In this document: piece by piece, positions 18,061-29,040 of the stretch
Layout of the letters: every line of letters begins with the position of its first letter
How positions within the stretch are numbered: the first letter of the stretch is position 1
Assembly: GCF_000801955.1 (NCBI RefSeq)
Contig: NZ_JSZO01000001.1
Location: forward strand, 893,544-957,543
Origin: Ralstonia sp. A12
GTDB taxonomy: Bacteria > Pseudomonadota > Gammaproteobacteria > Burkholderiales > Burkholderiaceae
Direction of reading: 5' to 3'
Length of the DNA stretch: 64,000 bases
Program-made: the position numbers and the translations under genes
The notes under the pieces: model-generated
Seen by the model: the letters and a program-made list of their open reading frames with translations, nothing else
What the model was told of the DNA's origin: nothing
Database searches by the model: none

Positions 18061-19425
18061 TTACGATTGGGTGGAGCGCCCGATGGCCTGGTATTCAAAG
18101 CCCGCATCGCGCATGGCTTGCGGCTCGAACAGGTTGCGGCCGTCGAACACCATCGGCGTCTTCAACAGGGCCTTCACCGCGTTGAAGTCCGGGCTGCGGA
18201 ACGCCTTCCACTCGGTCACGATGACCAGCGCATCGGCGTTCTTGAGCGCGTCCATCTGACCGGCGCAGAACGTCACGCGTTCCAGCTGTTCGGCAGAAAG
18301 ATCGAGCGCCAGCGCATGGCGTGCCTCTTCCATGGCGACCGGGTCATACACCTGCACACGTGCGCCACGCGACAGCAGCGAGGCGATCAGGATGCGGCTC
18401 GGCGCTTCGCGCATGTCATCGGTATTCGGCTTGAAGGCCAGCCCCCAGATGGCGAACGTGCGACCGGTCAGGTCTGCACCCATGCGGTCTTCAATCTTGC
18501 TGACGAGCACTTCCTTCTGCTTGTCGTTGACAGCCTCGACGGCCTCCAGCACATGCAGCGTCTGGCCATACTCCTGCGCAGTGCGCACCAGCGCCTGCAC
18601 GTCCTTCGGGAAGCACGAACCGCCGTAGCCGGTGCCGGCGTAGAGGAAGCTGTAGCCGATGCGCGGGTCGGAGCCGATGCCCAGGCGCACGAGCTCGATA
18701 TCGGCGCCCACCTTGTCGGCCAGGTTGGCCATCTCGTTCATGAACGAGATGCGCGTGGCCAGCATCGAGTTGGCGGCGTACTTGGTGAATTCAGCCGAGC
18801 GCACGTCCATGTAGAAGGTGCGTTCGTGGTTACGGTTGAACGGCGCGTAGAGCGTGCGCATGATCGCCTTGGCACGCTGGCCGTCGTTGTCGGCATAGGT
18901 GCCGAGCACGATGCGGTCCGGGCGCATGAAGTCGTCCACGGCGGCGCCTTCCTTCAGGAACTCGGGGTTCGACACCACCGAGAAGCCGATCTCGGACTTG
19001 CCGCGCGTGGCCAGCACATCAGCCACGGCACCACGCACCTTGTCGCCAGTACCGACGGGCACGGTCGACTTGTCGACGATCACCTTAAAGCCGTTCATGT
19101 GCTGCGCGATGTTGCGCGCAGCTGCCAGCACGTACTTCAGGTCAGCCGAGCCGTCTTCATCGGGCGGCGTGCCGACGGCAATGAACTGCACGTCGCCATG
19201 CGCCACGCTGGCCGCCACGTCGGTCGAAAACTGGATGCGGCCGGCAGCGCGGTTGCGCTCGATCAACTCTTTCAGGCCCGGTTCGTAGATGGGCACGCCG
19301 CCAGCGTTGAGCAGGTCGATCTTCTTCTGATCGACGTCGAGGCAGAACACGTCGTTGCCCAGCTCCGCCAGACACGCGCCGGTGACCAGACCGACATAAC
19401 CGCTACCGATGATGGTGATTTTCAT
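18061..19425 (-). CDS. ugd: UDP-glucose 6-dehydrogenase
   Basis: A 454-residue NAD+ enzyme oxidising UDP-glucose to UDP-glucuronate, a precursor of surface polysaccharide and of L-Ara4N for lipid A modification. The N-terminal Rossmann motif is [17 protein letters not shown], the middle holds the catalytic-cysteine signature [16 protein letters not shown], and [20 protein letters not shown] opens the C-terminal UDP-binding domain. Length and all three domains are normal. The context is heptose synthesis and lapAB, i.e. envelope biogenesis. Confidence 0.97.
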   Translation of the reverse strand: MKITIIGSGYVGLVTGACLAELGNDVFCLDVDQKKIDLLNAGGVPIYEPGLKELIERNRAAGRIQFSTDVAASVAHGDVQFIAVGTPPDEDGSADLKYVLAAARNIAQHMNGFKVIVDKSTVPVGTGDKVRGAVADVLATRGKSEIGFSVVSNPEFLKEGAAVDDFMRPDRIVLGTYADNDGQRAKAIMRTLYAPFNRNHERTFYMDVRSAEFTKYAANSMLATRISFMNEMANLADKVGADIELVRLGIGSDPRIGYSFLYAGTGYGGSCFPKDVQALVRTAQEYGQTLHVLEAVEAVNDKQKEVLVSKIEDRMGADLTGRTFAIWGLAFKPNTDDMREAPSRILIASLLSRGARVQVYDPVAMEEARHALALDLSAEQLERVTFCAGQMDALKNADALVIVTEWKAFRSPDFNAVKALLKTPMVFDGRNLFEPQAMRDAGFEYQAIGRSTQS

Positions 19426-19487
19426 ACGAACACTTCAAAGATTAGAAAAGCGCCAGCGCGGTGGAAGATCAACCGCGCCGGACTGAA

Positions 19488-20762
19488 TTACATGCTGGCC
19501 CCACCGCTGCCACCGAGCGTCTCGGTGCGGCGTGGAGAGTAGGTTTCCCAACGGTTGCAGCCCGGGCACTGCCAATAGAACAGACGCGCGCGGAAACCGC
19601 ACTCCTGGCACGTATAGCGCGCCAGATTGCGTGTGCGGCTTTGCAGAAGATCGCGGATGGCGCCCAGATCCTGTGCGCGCTGGATGTCTGCATTGCTGCC
19701 AGCTTCCACCGGATCGGCCAGCGCGCTCTCGGCAACATCAGCTGTTGTGGCAGCTTCATGACCAACCGCTTCAGAAGCACGCGTCGCTTCTGCTTCCACC
19801 AGACGCGTAAGCGCCATCAGCGACGGCTGGCGACGGATCTGATCGCGCATCAACGCCACGGCATCGTCGATACCGTGCACGTCCAATTCATACTTGTAGA
19901 CCGTGTCGAGCAGTTCCGGCCCCAAGCGCGCATCCATCTTGGAGCGCAGCCACGCCAGTCCTTCTGCCGCGCGGCCAAGCTGGGTGTACAGCTTCATCAA
20001 GCGTTCGGCCACCAGCGGCAGAAATGCCGGGTTCTGCTGTTCGATGCTGCGCCAACGCTTGATCGCGCCTTCGGTATCACCCTGACCCTGGGCCACGTCG
20101 CCCAACTGGATGGTGGCGCGCACGTTCTTCGGGTTCTCCTGCAGCGCGCGCTCCAGCCACTCAACGGCGGTCGGAACGTCCTTGCGTTGCAGCGATTCCT
20201 GGGCGAGTTCGCAACAGAACTGTGCGATCTGGACTGAGTAATCCTTGCCTTGTAGCGTCTGCAACTCGCGCGCGGCATCGATGGCCTTGCGCCATTCCTT
20301 TTCGACTTCGTACAGCTCCAGCAGCACGTGCTTGGCGGGCTCGGCAAACGTGCCTTCCATGAGCCGGCGCAGCGATTCTTCTGCGCGATCCAACAGGCCC
20401 GCGCGCAGAAAGTCCTGGCCGAGTTCATACATCGCGTGATCGCGCTCGTTGGCCGGCAGATCGGGTCGATTGACGAGATTCTGGTGCACGCGAATGGCGC
20501 GCTCGGTTTCTCCGCGGCGGCGGAACAGGCTGCCGAGCGCAAAGTGCAGCTCGGTGGTCTCCGGGTCGAGGCGGGCAACCTCGATAAAGGCGTCGATGGC
20601 CTTGTCCGGCTGCTCATTGAGCAGGAAGTTCAGCCCCTTGAAATAGGAGCGCGGCAGCGACGACTGTTCGGTGCGCAACTGGCGGGCATCGAGCCGCGCA
20701 GCGACCCAACCCAAGCCAAACACCAACGGGATGGCCAACAGCCACCAGAGATCGAAGTCCAT
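19488..20762 (-). CDS. lapB: LPS assembly protein B
   Basis: A 424-residue inner-membrane TPR protein (E. coli YciM) that controls LPS amount by steering FtsH degradation of LpxC. An N-terminal membrane helix (MDFDLWWLLAIPLVFGLGW) is followed by a juxtamembrane segment, then tandem TPRs through about residue 330. Near the C-terminus is a rubredoxin-like zinc knuckle with CxxC pairs (CQECGFR and CPGC). An insert of ~40 residues, rich in A/E/D, lies before the knuckle. It starts three bases after lapA and belongs to the same operon. Confidence 0.95.
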   Translation of the reverse strand: MDFDLWWLLAIPLVFGLGWVAARLDARQLRTEQSSLPRSYFKGLNFLLNEQPDKAIDAFIEVARLDPETTELHFALGSLFRRRGETERAIRVHQNLVNRPDLPANERDHAMYELGQDFLRAGLLDRAEESLRRLMEGTFAEPAKHVLLELYEVEKEWRKAIDAARELQTLQGKDYSVQIAQFCCELAQESLQRKDVPTAVEWLERALQENPKNVRATIQLGDVAQGQGDTEGAIKRWRSIEQQNPAFLPLVAERLMKLYTQLGRAAEGLAWLRSKMDARLGPELLDTVYKYELDVHGIDDAVALMRDQIRRQPSLMALTRLVEAEATRASEAVGHEAATTADVAESALADPVEAGSNADIQRAQDLGAIRDLLQSRTRNLARYTCQECGFRARLFYWQCPGCNRWETYSPRRTETLGGSGGASM

Positions 20763-20765
20763 ACG

Positions 20766-21089
20766 TCAGACCTTGGGGCCGGGAACGCGATAAGGGGAGT
20801 CGGCAACGACGGGCGCAGGCGGCTCGACCACTTCTTCCGCCTTCTTCATACGGCCGATCTGGCGACGCAGGCGGCTTGCGGTAAAGCGGTGCCGCACCAC
20901 ACGCGGCGTCATCGCCAGCATGGCGAGCAGAATCCCGGCCACGAAGAATGCCAGCGCGATCAGAATCAGTGGCGCATGCCACGCCACGCCAAACGGCAGC
21001 ACCAGCGAGACTTCCGCCGTGTTGTGCAATGCCAGTGCAAAGAGCAGCACGAACAACAGGATGCGGATGACCCAGACGAGAAATTTCAT
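20766..21089 (-). CDS. lapA: LPS assembly protein A
   Basis: A 107-residue small inner-membrane protein (E. coli YciS) with two hydrophobic helices (about residues 3-23 and 41-62) and a basic, helical cytoplasmic tail (RRQIGRMKKAEEVV) that partners with LapB. The start is ATG 21089. The immediate lapA-lapB spacing of 3 bp is the conserved arrangement. It lies 190 bp from ihfB, with a terminator in between, so lapAB probably has its own promoter. Confidence 0.93.
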   Translation of the reverse strand: MKFLVWVIRILLFVLLFALALHNTAEVSLVLPFGVAWHAPLILIALAFFVAGILLAMLAMTPRVVRHRFTASRLRRQIGRMKKAEEVVEPPAPVVADSPYRVPGPKV

Positions 21090-21225
21090 GCGGATTCGGA
21101 AACGAACGGCGGTGCAGCAATGCGGCACACGATTGCCGGGTTGTGCCGCATTGTAGCGGATTCACATGACGGCCAACCACGGTAGGGACCAAGCGGGACC
21201 GCGCGAAAAGCCATCGCCACAATAG

Positions 21226-21254
21226 AAAACGCCCCGGTAAAACCGGGGCGCTTC
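21226..21254 (-). terminator. Terminator after ihfB
   Basis: On the minus strand, GCGCCCCGGT-TTTA-CCGGGGCG is followed by TTTTC. It separates ihfB from lapA. Confidence 0.85.
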
Positions 21255-21279
21255 TGAAACTGCCATCTGCAACCAAGGC

Positions 21280-21708
21280 TTAGCGTGACATGGCCAGCGG
21301 CACCGCTGCCTCCGCCGGGAAACCGGCAGCCTGGCGGTTGCTCTCAGCCTGTCGCGCCACCTTGACAGCCATCAGCGACACAGCTGGCTCGCCCTCCGAA
21401 GAAGGTTCGCCCTGTCGCTCCAGGCTGCGGTCGACCCGCTCGCGCAACTCCTTGCCCGCCTTGAAGTGCGGCACCCGCTTCTCGGGGACCAGCACCTTCT
21501 CTCCAGACTTGGGGTTGCGACCAACGCGCGGCGGACGGCGATTCAGACCAAAGCTGCCGAATCCGCGGATCTCGATACGGTGGCCGTCCGCCAGGGCGTC
21601 GGACATCGCATCCAGGATCGTCTTGACCGCGATGTCCGCATCCCGCAGCAACAGCTGCGGAAAGCGGGCGGCCAGCTTCTCCACGAGTTCGGACTTGGTC
21701 ATGGGCAT
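21280..21708 (-). CDS. ihfB: Integration host factor subunit beta
   Basis: A 142-residue DNA-bending protein of the HU/IHF family. The core [20 protein letters not shown] and [20 protein letters not shown], with the intercalating-proline arm (RNPKSGEKV), matches IhfB through about residue 95. A ~45-residue A/E/S-rich C-terminal extension follows that E. coli IhfB lacks. I chose ATG 21708, which has AAGGA ten bases upstream; the family-conserved MTKSEL start at 21702 is an alternative. It is the last gene after rpsA. Confidence 0.95.
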   Translation of the reverse strand: MPMTKSELVEKLAARFPQLLLRDADIAVKTILDAMSDALADGHRIEIRGFGSFGLNRRPPRVGRNPKSGEKVLVPEKRVPHFKAGKELRERVDRSLERQGEPSSEGEPAVSLMAVKVARQAESNRQAAGFPAEAAVPLAMSR

Positions 21709-21744
21709 CGTGCGCGCGTCCTTGTAGGTCGACCCGGTGGATGC

Positions 21745-23433
21745 TTACTGGTTGGTTTCGTTCAGCTTCGCCTTCAGCAGCGCGCCGAGGTTCGTCGTAC
21801 CAGCAGCGCCGGTATCAGCCGAGAACTTCTGCATCGCTTCTTGTTGGTCGGCGCTGTCCTTGGCCTTGATCGAAACGTTGATGTTGCGCGACTTGCGATC
21901 GATGTTGACGATCATCGCGGTCATCGTTTCGCCTTCCTTCAGCACGTTGCGGGCATCTTCCACGCGGTCGCTCGAGATTTCCGAGGCACGCAGGTAGCCT
22001 TCCACGTCGTCAGCCAGTTGCACCACGGCGCCCTTCGGATCAACGGTCTTGATCGTGACTTGCACGATCGAACCCTTGTCGTTGGTCGACACGAAGTTGT
22101 TGAACGGGTCGCCCGACAGTTGCTTGATACCCAGCGAGATGCGTTCCTTGTCGATGTCGATGGCCAGCACAACGGCTTCCACCTCGTCGCCCTTCTTGTA
22201 CTTGCGAACGGCTTCTTCGCCGGTTTCTTGCCACGACAGGTCCGACAGGTGCACCAGGCCGTCGATGCCGCCCGGCAGACCGATGAACACGCCGAAGTCG
22301 GTGATCGACTTGATCTGGCCCGACAGCTTGTCGCCCTTCTTGTGGTTGCGACCGAAATCGTCCCACGGGTTGGCCTTGCACTGCTTCATGCCCAGGCTGA
22401 TACGACGCTTGTCTTCGTCGATATCCAGGACCATGACTTCCACTTCGTCGCCCAGCTGGACAACCTTGGACGGAGCAACGTTCTTGTTGGTCCAGTCCAT
22501 TTCCGACACGTGCACCAGGCCTTCGATACCGGCTTCGATCTCAACGAACGCGCCGTAGTCGGTCAGGTTGGTCACCTTGCCGAACAGGCGGGTGCCTTGC
22601 GGGTAGCGGCGCGAAATGCCGACCCACGGATCTTCGCCCAGTTGCTTCACGCCCAGCGAGACGCGGTTCTTCTCTTGGTCGAACTTGAGGATCTTGGCGG
22701 TGATTTCTTGGCCAACCGACAGCACTTCGCTCGGGTGACGCACACGACGCCATGCTAGGTCGGTGATGTGCAGCAGACCGTCGATACCACCCAGATCCAC
22801 GAACGCGCCGTAGTCGGTGATGTTCTTGACGATACCGTTGACGATCGCGCCTTCCTTGAGCGTTTCCATCAGCTTCTGACGCTCTTCGCCCAGCGTGGCT
22901 TCAACCACGGCACGGCGCGACAGCACAACGTTGTTGCGCTTGCGGTCCAGCTTGATGACCTTGAATTCGAGGGTCTTGCCTTCGTACGGCGTGGTGTCCT
23001 TGATCGGACGCACGTCGACGAGCGAACCCGGGAGGAATGCACGAATACCGTTGACCATAACGGTCAGGCCGCCCTTCACCTTGCCAGTCACGGTACCGGA
23101 GATGATCTCGCCGGATTCCAGTGCCTTCTCAAGGTTCAGCCACGAAGCCAGGCGCTTGGCCTTGTCGCGCGACAGGATGGTGTCGCCGTAGCCGTTTTCC
23201 AGTGCGTCGATCGCGACCGAAACGTAGTCGCCGACTTGCACTTCCAGCTCGCCCTGGTCGTTCAGGAATTCTTCGACCGGAACAAATGCTTCAGACTTCA
23301 GGCCCGCGTTCACAACGACGAAGTTGTGGTCGATACGCACAACTTCCGCAGAGATCACTTCGCCAGCCTTCATATTGGACTTGGCGATCGACTCTTCGAA
23401 CAGGGCGGCAAAAGATTCGTTAATTTGGGACAT
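21745..23433 (-). CDS. rpsA: 30S ribosomal protein S1
   Basis: A 562-residue protein that recruits mRNA to the 30S subunit. Six S1/OB repeats are visible, each with the GxVxxIxxxGAFVxL-like pattern, e.g. [20 protein letters not shown] and [20 protein letters not shown]. The first two repeats serve ribosome binding and the rest bind RNA. Length matches proteobacterial S1. ATG 23433 opens [15 protein letters not shown]. The cmk-rpsA-ihfB order is conserved in proteobacteria. The 135-bp leader probably carries a promoter and autoregulatory structure. Confidence 0.98.
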   Translation of the reverse strand: MSQINESFAALFEESIAKSNMKAGEVISAEVVRIDHNFVVVNAGLKSEAFVPVEEFLNDQGELEVQVGDYVSVAIDALENGYGDTILSRDKAKRLASWLNLEKALESGEIISGTVTGKVKGGLTVMVNGIRAFLPGSLVDVRPIKDTTPYEGKTLEFKVIKLDRKRNNVVLSRRAVVEATLGEERQKLMETLKEGAIVNGIVKNITDYGAFVDLGGIDGLLHITDLAWRRVRHPSEVLSVGQEITAKILKFDQEKNRVSLGVKQLGEDPWVGISRRYPQGTRLFGKVTNLTDYGAFVEIEAGIEGLVHVSEMDWTNKNVAPSKVVQLGDEVEVMVLDIDEDKRRISLGMKQCKANPWDDFGRNHKKGDKLSGQIKSITDFGVFIGLPGGIDGLVHLSDLSWQETGEEAVRKYKKGDEVEAVVLAIDIDKERISLGIKQLSGDPFNNFVSTNDKGSIVQVTIKTVDPKGAVVQLADDVEGYLRASEISSDRVEDARNVLKEGETMTAMIVNIDRKSRNINVSIKAKDSADQQEAMQKFSADTGAAGTTNLGALLKAKLNETNQ

Positions 23434-23568
23434 AAAAAATAGGCATCCGCAGAACATGCCTCGCATGGCTTTCGCTCAGGATGGGCGAAGACAGGTATGC
23501 GGGGTTATGAGTTGAACAACCGCCGACGGCAACATGCCGCCAGCACCGATCAGACCAGTTCAGCCGAT

Positions 23569-24264
23569 TCAGTTCGCCTTGTTGGCGCCCTGCACCTGCC
23601 GGTACCAGTCCAGTACCTGCGCGACCACTTCATCGACCGTCATATCGGACGAATCCAACTGCCGCGCATCTTGCGCCGGACGCAGCGGCGCGACGCTGCG
23701 GGTGCGATCCCGCAAATCACGCGCTTCCAAGTCCTGCGAAAGACTTTCCACTGTAGCAGAAAAACCCTTTGCAATCAATTGTTTATAGCGCCGCTCAGCG
23801 CGCGCCTGCACGCTTGCCGTGAGGAACACCTTGAGCACGGCTTCGGGGAAAACCACTGTCCCCATATCGCGGCCATCTGCCACGAGGCCAGGCGCCTCCA
23901 GGAACGCGCGCTGACGCGCATGCAGCGCCTCACGCACGGCCCCGTGCACGGCAATCGCCGAGGCTTGGTTACCGACCGACTCGTGACGTAGCGCTACGCT
24001 CACATCTTCGCCCTTAAGCCAGATGTGATCAGCCTTGAAGCGCACATCCAGGGTGCTGGCGATGCCCACGAGGCTATCCACATCATGATCGTCGACGTTC
24101 TCGCGCATGCTGGTGAGCGCCACCAAGCGGTACAGCGAACCGCTATCCAGGAGGTGAAATCCAAGCAAGTCGGCGACCTGATGGGCGACGGTGCCCTTGC
24201 CAGACGCAGTCGGGCCGTCGATGGTGATGACCGGGTACGGCATGGAAGCAGCGGTGTCGGACAT
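23569..24264 (-). CDS. cmk: Cytidylate kinase
   Basis: A 231-residue nucleoside monophosphate kinase phosphorylating CMP and dCMP. The P-loop GPTASGKGT is at residues 17-25. [15 protein letters not shown] is the CMP-binding and DG-RD signature, and YKQLIAKGF and DRTRSVAPL belong to the lid region with arginines that stabilise phosphates. It lies 27 bp downstream of aroA and upstream of rpsA in the usual proteobacterial order. Confidence 0.96.
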   Translation of the reverse strand: MSDTAASMPYPVITIDGPTASGKGTVAHQVADLLGFHLLDSGSLYRLVALTSMRENVDDHDVDSLVGIASTLDVRFKADHIWLKGEDVSVALRHESVGNQASAIAVHGAVREALHARQRAFLEAPGLVADGRDMGTVVFPEAVLKVFLTASVQARAERRYKQLIAKGFSATVESLSQDLEARDLRDRTRSVAPLRPAQDARQLDSSDMTVDEVVAQVLDWYRQVQGANKAN

Positions 24265-24291
24265 GATGAAATACTGGTGGTTAATTGCGTT

Positions 24292-25596
24292 TCAAGCGGT
24301 GATACCGCCGAACGCCGTGAAGTATTCCGGGAACGTCTTGGCAACGCAGCGCGGGTCGTTGATGCGCACCGGCACCGGGCCGAAGGCGGCCAGCGAGAAG
24401 GCCATCGCCATGCGGTGGTCGTCGTAGGTGTCGATGCCGCCGGCGGGCGGGGTCCATTGCGACGGGGGCGTCACGCGGATGTAGTCGGTGCCCTCTTCCA
24501 CTTCGGCGCCGAGCTTGCGCAGTTCGGTGGCCATGGCGGACAGGCGGTCGGTTTCCTTGACGCGCCAGCTTGCGATGTTGGTGAGCGTAGTGGTGCCGTC
24601 AGCGAAGAGGGCCGCCACGGCCAGCGTCATCGCGGCGTCCGGGATGTGGTTGCAATCCAACTCGACCGCGTGCAGCTTGCCGTCATCGCGCTCAACGCCG
24701 CGCACTTCGATCCAGTTGTCGCCGGCCATGACGTTGGCGCCCATGCGGTTGAGCGCGTCGGCAAAGCGGACGTCACCCTGGATGCTGGACATGCCCACAC
24801 CCTCCACGCGCACCGGCCCGCCGCCGAGTGCGCCGGCTGCCAGGAAGTACGACGCCGACGAGGCGTCGCCTTCCACGAAGATCTCGCCCGGGGCTTTGTA
24901 GGTGATGCCGGTCGGCACAGTGAATGACGCCCAACCATCACGCTCGACCTGCACGCCGAAGCGCGCCATCAGGTTCAGCGTGATCTCGATGTAGGGCTTG
25001 GAGATCAACTCGCCAACCACTTCGATCGTGACATCGCCGGCCGACTCAACCAGCGGCAGCGTCATCAGCAGCGCAGTCAGGAACTGGCTCGACACATCGC
25101 CACGCACGCGGATCGGCGCATCAATCTTGACCGACGCGGCGTGGATCGCCAGCGGTGGATAGCCTTCGTTGCCGGTGTAGTCGATGTGCGCGCCAACTTG
25201 GCGCAGGCCGTCGACCAGATCGCCAATCGGCCGTTCGTGCATGCGCGGCACGCCATGCAGCGTGTACTCGCCGCCTTGCAGCGCCAGTGCGGCAGTCAGC
25301 GGGCGGATGGCGGTGCCGGCGTTACCCATGAACAGATCGGCAGACTTGTTCGGGAAGCGGCCGCCGGTGCCGGTCACACGGTAGGCGTTATCGCCCAGGC
25401 CTTCAACCGACACGCCCAGCTTGCCGAGCGCATCCAGCATGACGCGCGTGTCGTCGGAATCGAGCAGTTCGCGCACAACGGTTTCACCCTGCGCGAGCGC
25501 CGCCAGCAGCAGCACGCGGTTGGAGATGCTCTTCGAGCCCGGCAGTTTGATGGTGCCGCGCGCTGTCTTCAGCGGACCGACGTCGAGATGTTCCAT
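24292..25596 (-). CDS. aroA: 3-phosphoshikimate 1-carboxyvinyltransferase (EPSP synthase)
   Basis: A 434-residue sixth enzyme of the shikimate pathway, joining shikimate-3-phosphate and PEP. Two inside-out alpha/beta domains are recognisable from [19 protein letters not shown] (near residue 20), [16 protein letters not shown] (PEP site, with the Gly and Pro of class I sensitive enzymes) and [11 protein letters not shown] (active-site loop). The start is ATG 25596 ([11 protein letters not shown]). It lies 25 bp after tyrA and 27 bp before cmk, so the aromatic genes are probably read together. Confidence 0.97.
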   Translation of the reverse strand: MEHLDVGPLKTARGTIKLPGSKSISNRVLLLAALAQGETVVRELLDSDDTRVMLDALGKLGVSVEGLGDNAYRVTGTGGRFPNKSADLFMGNAGTAIRPLTAALALQGGEYTLHGVPRMHERPIGDLVDGLRQVGAHIDYTGNEGYPPLAIHAASVKIDAPIRVRGDVSSQFLTALLMTLPLVESAGDVTIEVVGELISKPYIEITLNLMARFGVQVERDGWASFTVPTGITYKAPGEIFVEGDASSASYFLAAGALGGGPVRVEGVGMSSIQGDVRFADALNRMGANVMAGDNWIEVRGVERDDGKLHAVELDCNHIPDAAMTLAVAALFADGTTTLTNIASWRVKETDRLSAMATELRKLGAEVEEGTDYIRVTPPSQWTPPAGGIDTYDDHRMAMAFSLAAFGPVPVRINDPRCVAKTFPEYFTAFGGITA

Positions 25597-25621
25597 GAAT
25601 CCAGTCAGATCAAAACAAACG

Positions 25622-26518
25622 TTATTCGGGTTGCGTGGTCGGGGCCACGCGTTGCGGCCAAGCCAGACGCGCCTCACTGGCGCGGCGGAACACACGCTCA
25701 AGCGAAGCGCCATCGCGCTCGGCAATCATTGTCTTCAGGCGGCCGATCACGGCTTCGTAGGTATTCAATTCACGCAGCAGCGCTTCGCGGTTCGACAAGC
25801 AGATGTCGCGCCACATCTCGGGCGACGATGCAGCGATGCGCGTGAAATCGCGGAAGCCGCCGCCGGCAAAGTCGAGCTTGAGTGCGCCGTCTTCTGCATT
25901 GATGATCTGCGCGACCAGTGCGTATGACAGCAGGTGCGGCAGATGGCTGACCGCGGCAAACACAGCGTCGTGCTGGACGGCCGACATGATGTGGCAATAC
26001 GCACCAGCTGCTTCCCACATGGCCTGCACGCGTTCGATATCGACACGGCGGTTTTCCTGCAGCGGACAGATGACGGTTTTCTTACCGACGTAGAGATCGG
26101 CCAGCGCCGCTTCCACGCCATTCAGTTCGCGGCCGGCAATCGGATGCGCCGGCACGAACTGGCTGACCTGATCGCCCAGCGCCGTCTTGGCGGCCATGAT
26201 GACGTCGGATTTCGTGCTGCCGGCGTCCGTGATGATCGTGTCGGGGCCCAGATGCGGTTGCATCGCAAGCAGTAACGGCAGCGTCTGCGCCACGGGCGCG
26301 CACAGCACGACCATGTCGGCGCCGCGCACGGCTTCTTCCATCGGCAGCGCTTCGTCGATCACGCCCAGGCGGATCGCCGCTTCAAGCGACGCTGCCGAAC
26401 GTCCGACGCCCACGATCTGCCCGACCACGCCCGCGCGGCGCAACGCCAATGCCAGCGAACCGCCGATCAAGCCGACACCAACGATCACCAACCGGGAACT
26501 GGAAAAAGAAGAGGCCAC
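25622..26518 (-). CDS. tyrA: Prephenate dehydrogenase
   Basis: A 298-residue NAD(P)-dependent enzyme converting prephenate to 4-hydroxyphenylpyruvate for tyrosine. It starts at a GTG (26518) just before [15 protein letters not shown]; the N-terminal Rossmann motif [15 protein letters not shown] lies at about residues 13-27. The middle part has [11 protein letters not shown] and [16 protein letters not shown], the prephenate-site histidine region. No chorismate mutase or ACT domain is fused. It lies between hisC (98 bp) and aroA (25 bp). Confidence 0.94.
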   Translation of the reverse strand: MASSFSSSRLVIVGVGLIGGSLALALRRAGVVGQIVGVGRSAASLEAAIRLGVIDEALPMEEAVRGADMVVLCAPVAQTLPLLLAMQPHLGPDTIITDAGSTKSDVIMAAKTALGDQVSQFVPAHPIAGRELNGVEAALADLYVGKKTVICPLQENRRVDIERVQAMWEAAGAYCHIMSAVQHDAVFAAVSHLPHLLSYALVAQIINAEDGALKLDFAGGGFRDFTRIAASSPEMWRDICLSNREALLRELNTYEAVIGRLKTMIAERDGASLERVFRRASEARLAWPQRVAPTTQPE

Positions 26519-26616
26519 AACACCGCCCTGCCAGAAAAAAAGCAAAGCGGCATTGTAGCCCGATGTGCGCAGCGCCCGATGCCCAATCCAGGGCGCTGCA
26601 ACGGTTGCGACAGAAG

Positions 26617-27741
26617 TTACGCGGCGGCTTTTTCCTGCGCCAGGGCCACTTCCAGCGCCTCGATAAAGGTGGCGTTCTCTTCGCGCAGCCCGATGCTGAT
26701 GCGCAGCCATTGCGGCAGGCCGTAGTTGGCAACCGGACGCACGATCACGCCTTGCTTGAGCAACGCAACGTTCACGCGTGCGCCAGCGCTGTTGTCGTCA
26801 CCCACGCGCACGAGCACGAAATTGCCTGAGGACGGCACGTACTGCAGGCCGAGTCGGTCGAACACTTCAGTCAACTGCGCGTAGCCCGCAGCATTCAGTT
26901 CGGCCGATTGGCGCAGGAATGCCGCATCGTTGAGTGCCGCTACGGCTGCGGCCTGCGCTAGGCTGTTCACGTTGAACGGCTGGCGGATGCGGTTGAGCAG
27001 ATCGGTCAATTGCGGCTGCGCGATGCCATAGCCCACGCGCAGGCCAGCCAGCCCATACGCCTTGGAGAACGTGCGCGACACCAGCAGGTTCGGATACTGA
27101 CGCACCCATGCCGTCGAGTCGTACTGCTGCTCGGGCTTAAGGAATTCATTGTATGCCTCGTCCAGCACAACGACAACCGTCGGCGGCACCTTGGCGAGGA
27201 ATGCGGCGATCTCATCGGCCGACAGGAACGTGCCGGTCGGGTTGTTCGGGTTGGCGATGTAGATCAGGCGCGTGTCCGGCGTGATGGCGGCGGCCATCGC
27301 ATCAAGATCGTGGCCGTAGTCGCGGGCCGGCACTTCGATGGCGCGTGCGCCGACTTCCTGTGCCGCCAGCGCATACACGGCAAACGAATGCTGCGCGTAG
27401 ATCACGCCCTGCTCTGGCGCCACCAGCGCGCGGGCAGCGAGTTCGAGGATGTCGTTGCTGCCGTTGCCAAGCGTGATCCACGCTTCCGGCACACCAAACT
27501 TGTCATGCAGCGCGGCCTTGAGGCTGAAGCCGTTGGCATCCGGGTAGCGGGCCAATTCGTCAATGGCGGCGGCCATGGCGCTCTTGGCCGATTGCGGCAT
27601 CCCTAGCGGGTTCTCGTTCGATGCCAGCTTGACGATGCGTGCGGCATCCAGACCGAACTCGCGTGCCACTTCGGAAATCGGCTTACCGGCTACATAGGGG
27701 GCGATGGCGCGGACATACTCTGGGCCGAACTGCAAAGACAT
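26617..27741 (-). CDS. hisC: Histidinol-phosphate aminotransferase
   Basis: A 374-residue class I/II PLP aminotransferase. The PLP lysine lies in SRTFSKAYGLAGLRVGY, ANPNNPTGTFLSADEI is the cofactor/substrate loop, and DEAYNEFL carries the PLP-pyridine Asp. HisC transfers the amino group from glutamate to imidazole-acetol phosphate in histidine synthesis. In this aromatic cluster it may also supply phenylalanine/tyrosine transamination, as known for some HisC enzymes; that is inference from context. Confidence 0.95.
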   Translation of the reverse strand: MSLQFGPEYVRAIAPYVAGKPISEVAREFGLDAARIVKLASNENPLGMPQSAKSAMAAAIDELARYPDANGFSLKAALHDKFGVPEAWITLGNGSNDILELAARALVAPEQGVIYAQHSFAVYALAAQEVGARAIEVPARDYGHDLDAMAAAITPDTRLIYIANPNNPTGTFLSADEIAAFLAKVPPTVVVVLDEAYNEFLKPEQQYDSTAWVRQYPNLLVSRTFSKAYGLAGLRVGYGIAQPQLTDLLNRIRQPFNVNSLAQAAAVAALNDAAFLRQSAELNAAGYAQLTEVFDRLGLQYVPSSGNFVLVRVGDDNSAGARVNVALLKQGVIVRPVANYGLPQWLRISIGLREENATFIEALEVALAQEKAAA

Positions 27742-27837
27742 GGGGTGCTCCTTTGGTATCAGCGCCCCGCCCGTGCGAGGCGCGCTTTTGAATCCCTCGG
27801 GAGCGCTGCAAACCAGCGCCGGTCTGCCTCGTTCCCA

Positions 27838-28953
27838 CTAGTGTGCTGTGGGATAGGACCCCAGCACTTTGAAATACGCCGCGTCGTGGCGCAGCTTTTC
27901 CAGCGCGCGCGCCACTTGCGGGTCACGCTGATGGCCTTCCACATCGACGTAGAAGTAGTACTCCCACGCGCCGCTGCGCGCCGGGCGCGATTCGAAACGG
28001 CACATCGACACGCCGTTCTCAGCCAGCGGCGCGAGCAGCTTGTAGACCGCGCCGGCCTCATTCGGCACCGACAGGATCAGCGACGTCTGATCGCGCCCGC
28101 TCGGCTCCGTCTCGTAGTTGCCGATGACGACGAAACGCGTGCGGTTGTGTGGATCGTCTTCCACGTTGGCACGCACCACGTGCAAGCCATAGCGGTTGGC
28201 CGCCTGCACGCTCGCCAGCGCTGCAACCGTTTCGTCCTCACCGGCCATGCGCGCAGCTTCGGCATTGCTAGACACAGCCTCGCGCGGCAGGTGCGGGTAA
28301 TTCGTGTTCAGCCACCGCTGGCACTGCGCCAGCGCCTGCGCATGCGCACGCACCACCTTCACCTTGGACATATCGTCCGTCTTGTGCAGCAGGTTGTGGT
28401 GCACCCGCAGCGCAATCTCGCCGCTAATCTTCAGCGACGTCGTCAAGAACAGATCGAGCGTGCGCGACACCACGCCTTCCGTCGAATTCTCAACCGGCAC
28501 CACGCCGCAATCGACCGTGCCGGATTCCGCCGCGCGGAAGACCTCGTCGATGCTCGGGCATGGCAGCGGCTGGATCTCGTGACCGAAGTGCGCGATCACC
28601 GCCTGCTCCGAGAACGTGCCCGCCGGGCCAAGGTAACCGATGCGCAGTGCCTGCTCCAGGCCGCGGCACGCCGACATCACCTCACGCCAGATGGCGGCGA
28701 TGCTCTCGTCGTGCAGCGGACCCGCGTTGCTCGACTGCATCTTGCGGATGACCTGCAACTCGCGATCCGGCCGGAACGCCGGCGACGAGTAGCGTTTCTT
28801 CACCTCGCCCACTTCCTGCGCCACCTTGGCGCGGTCGGAAAGCAGCTTGAGCACTTGGTTGTCGATCGAATCGATCTGCGTGCGCAACGGCGCAAGCTCC
28901 GCCGCCAATGCGGCGTCCTTGTTTTGCTTCGTATCGTCTGACTGACTGGTCAT
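27838..28953 (-). CDS. pheA: Bifunctional chorismate mutase / prephenate dehydratase
   Basis: A 371-residue fusion. Residues ~20-105 are an AroQ chorismate mutase (LRTQIDSIDNQVLKLLSDRA, then the KKRYSSPAFRPDRELQV stretch). Residues ~108-285 are the prephenate dehydratase domain (YLGPAGTFSEQA and PVENSTEGVV signatures). The C-terminal ACT domain has SMCRFESRPAR, matching the ESRP phenylalanine-binding motif, so feedback inhibition by phenylalanine is expected. ATG 28953 is used. It follows serC by 87 bp. Confidence 0.96.
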   Translation of the reverse strand: MTSQSDDTKQNKDAALAAELAPLRTQIDSIDNQVLKLLSDRAKVAQEVGEVKKRYSSPAFRPDRELQVIRKMQSSNAGPLHDESIAAIWREVMSACRGLEQALRIGYLGPAGTFSEQAVIAHFGHEIQPLPCPSIDEVFRAAESGTVDCGVVPVENSTEGVVSRTLDLFLTTSLKISGEIALRVHHNLLHKTDDMSKVKVVRAHAQALAQCQRWLNTNYPHLPREAVSSNAEAARMAGEDETVAALASVQAANRYGLHVVRANVEDDPHNRTRFVVIGNYETEPSGRDQTSLILSVPNEAGAVYKLLAPLAENGVSMCRFESRPARSGAWEYYFYVDVEGHQRDPQVARALEKLRHDAAYFKVLGSYPTAH

Positions 28954-29040
28954 TGTAGGAATCGGGTTCGGCAACGGATTGCAAATTGCCGCGCGAAGCA
29001 GGCGCTTCGCGCAATGTTCTGCCTTGATTTGGCGTATGCC

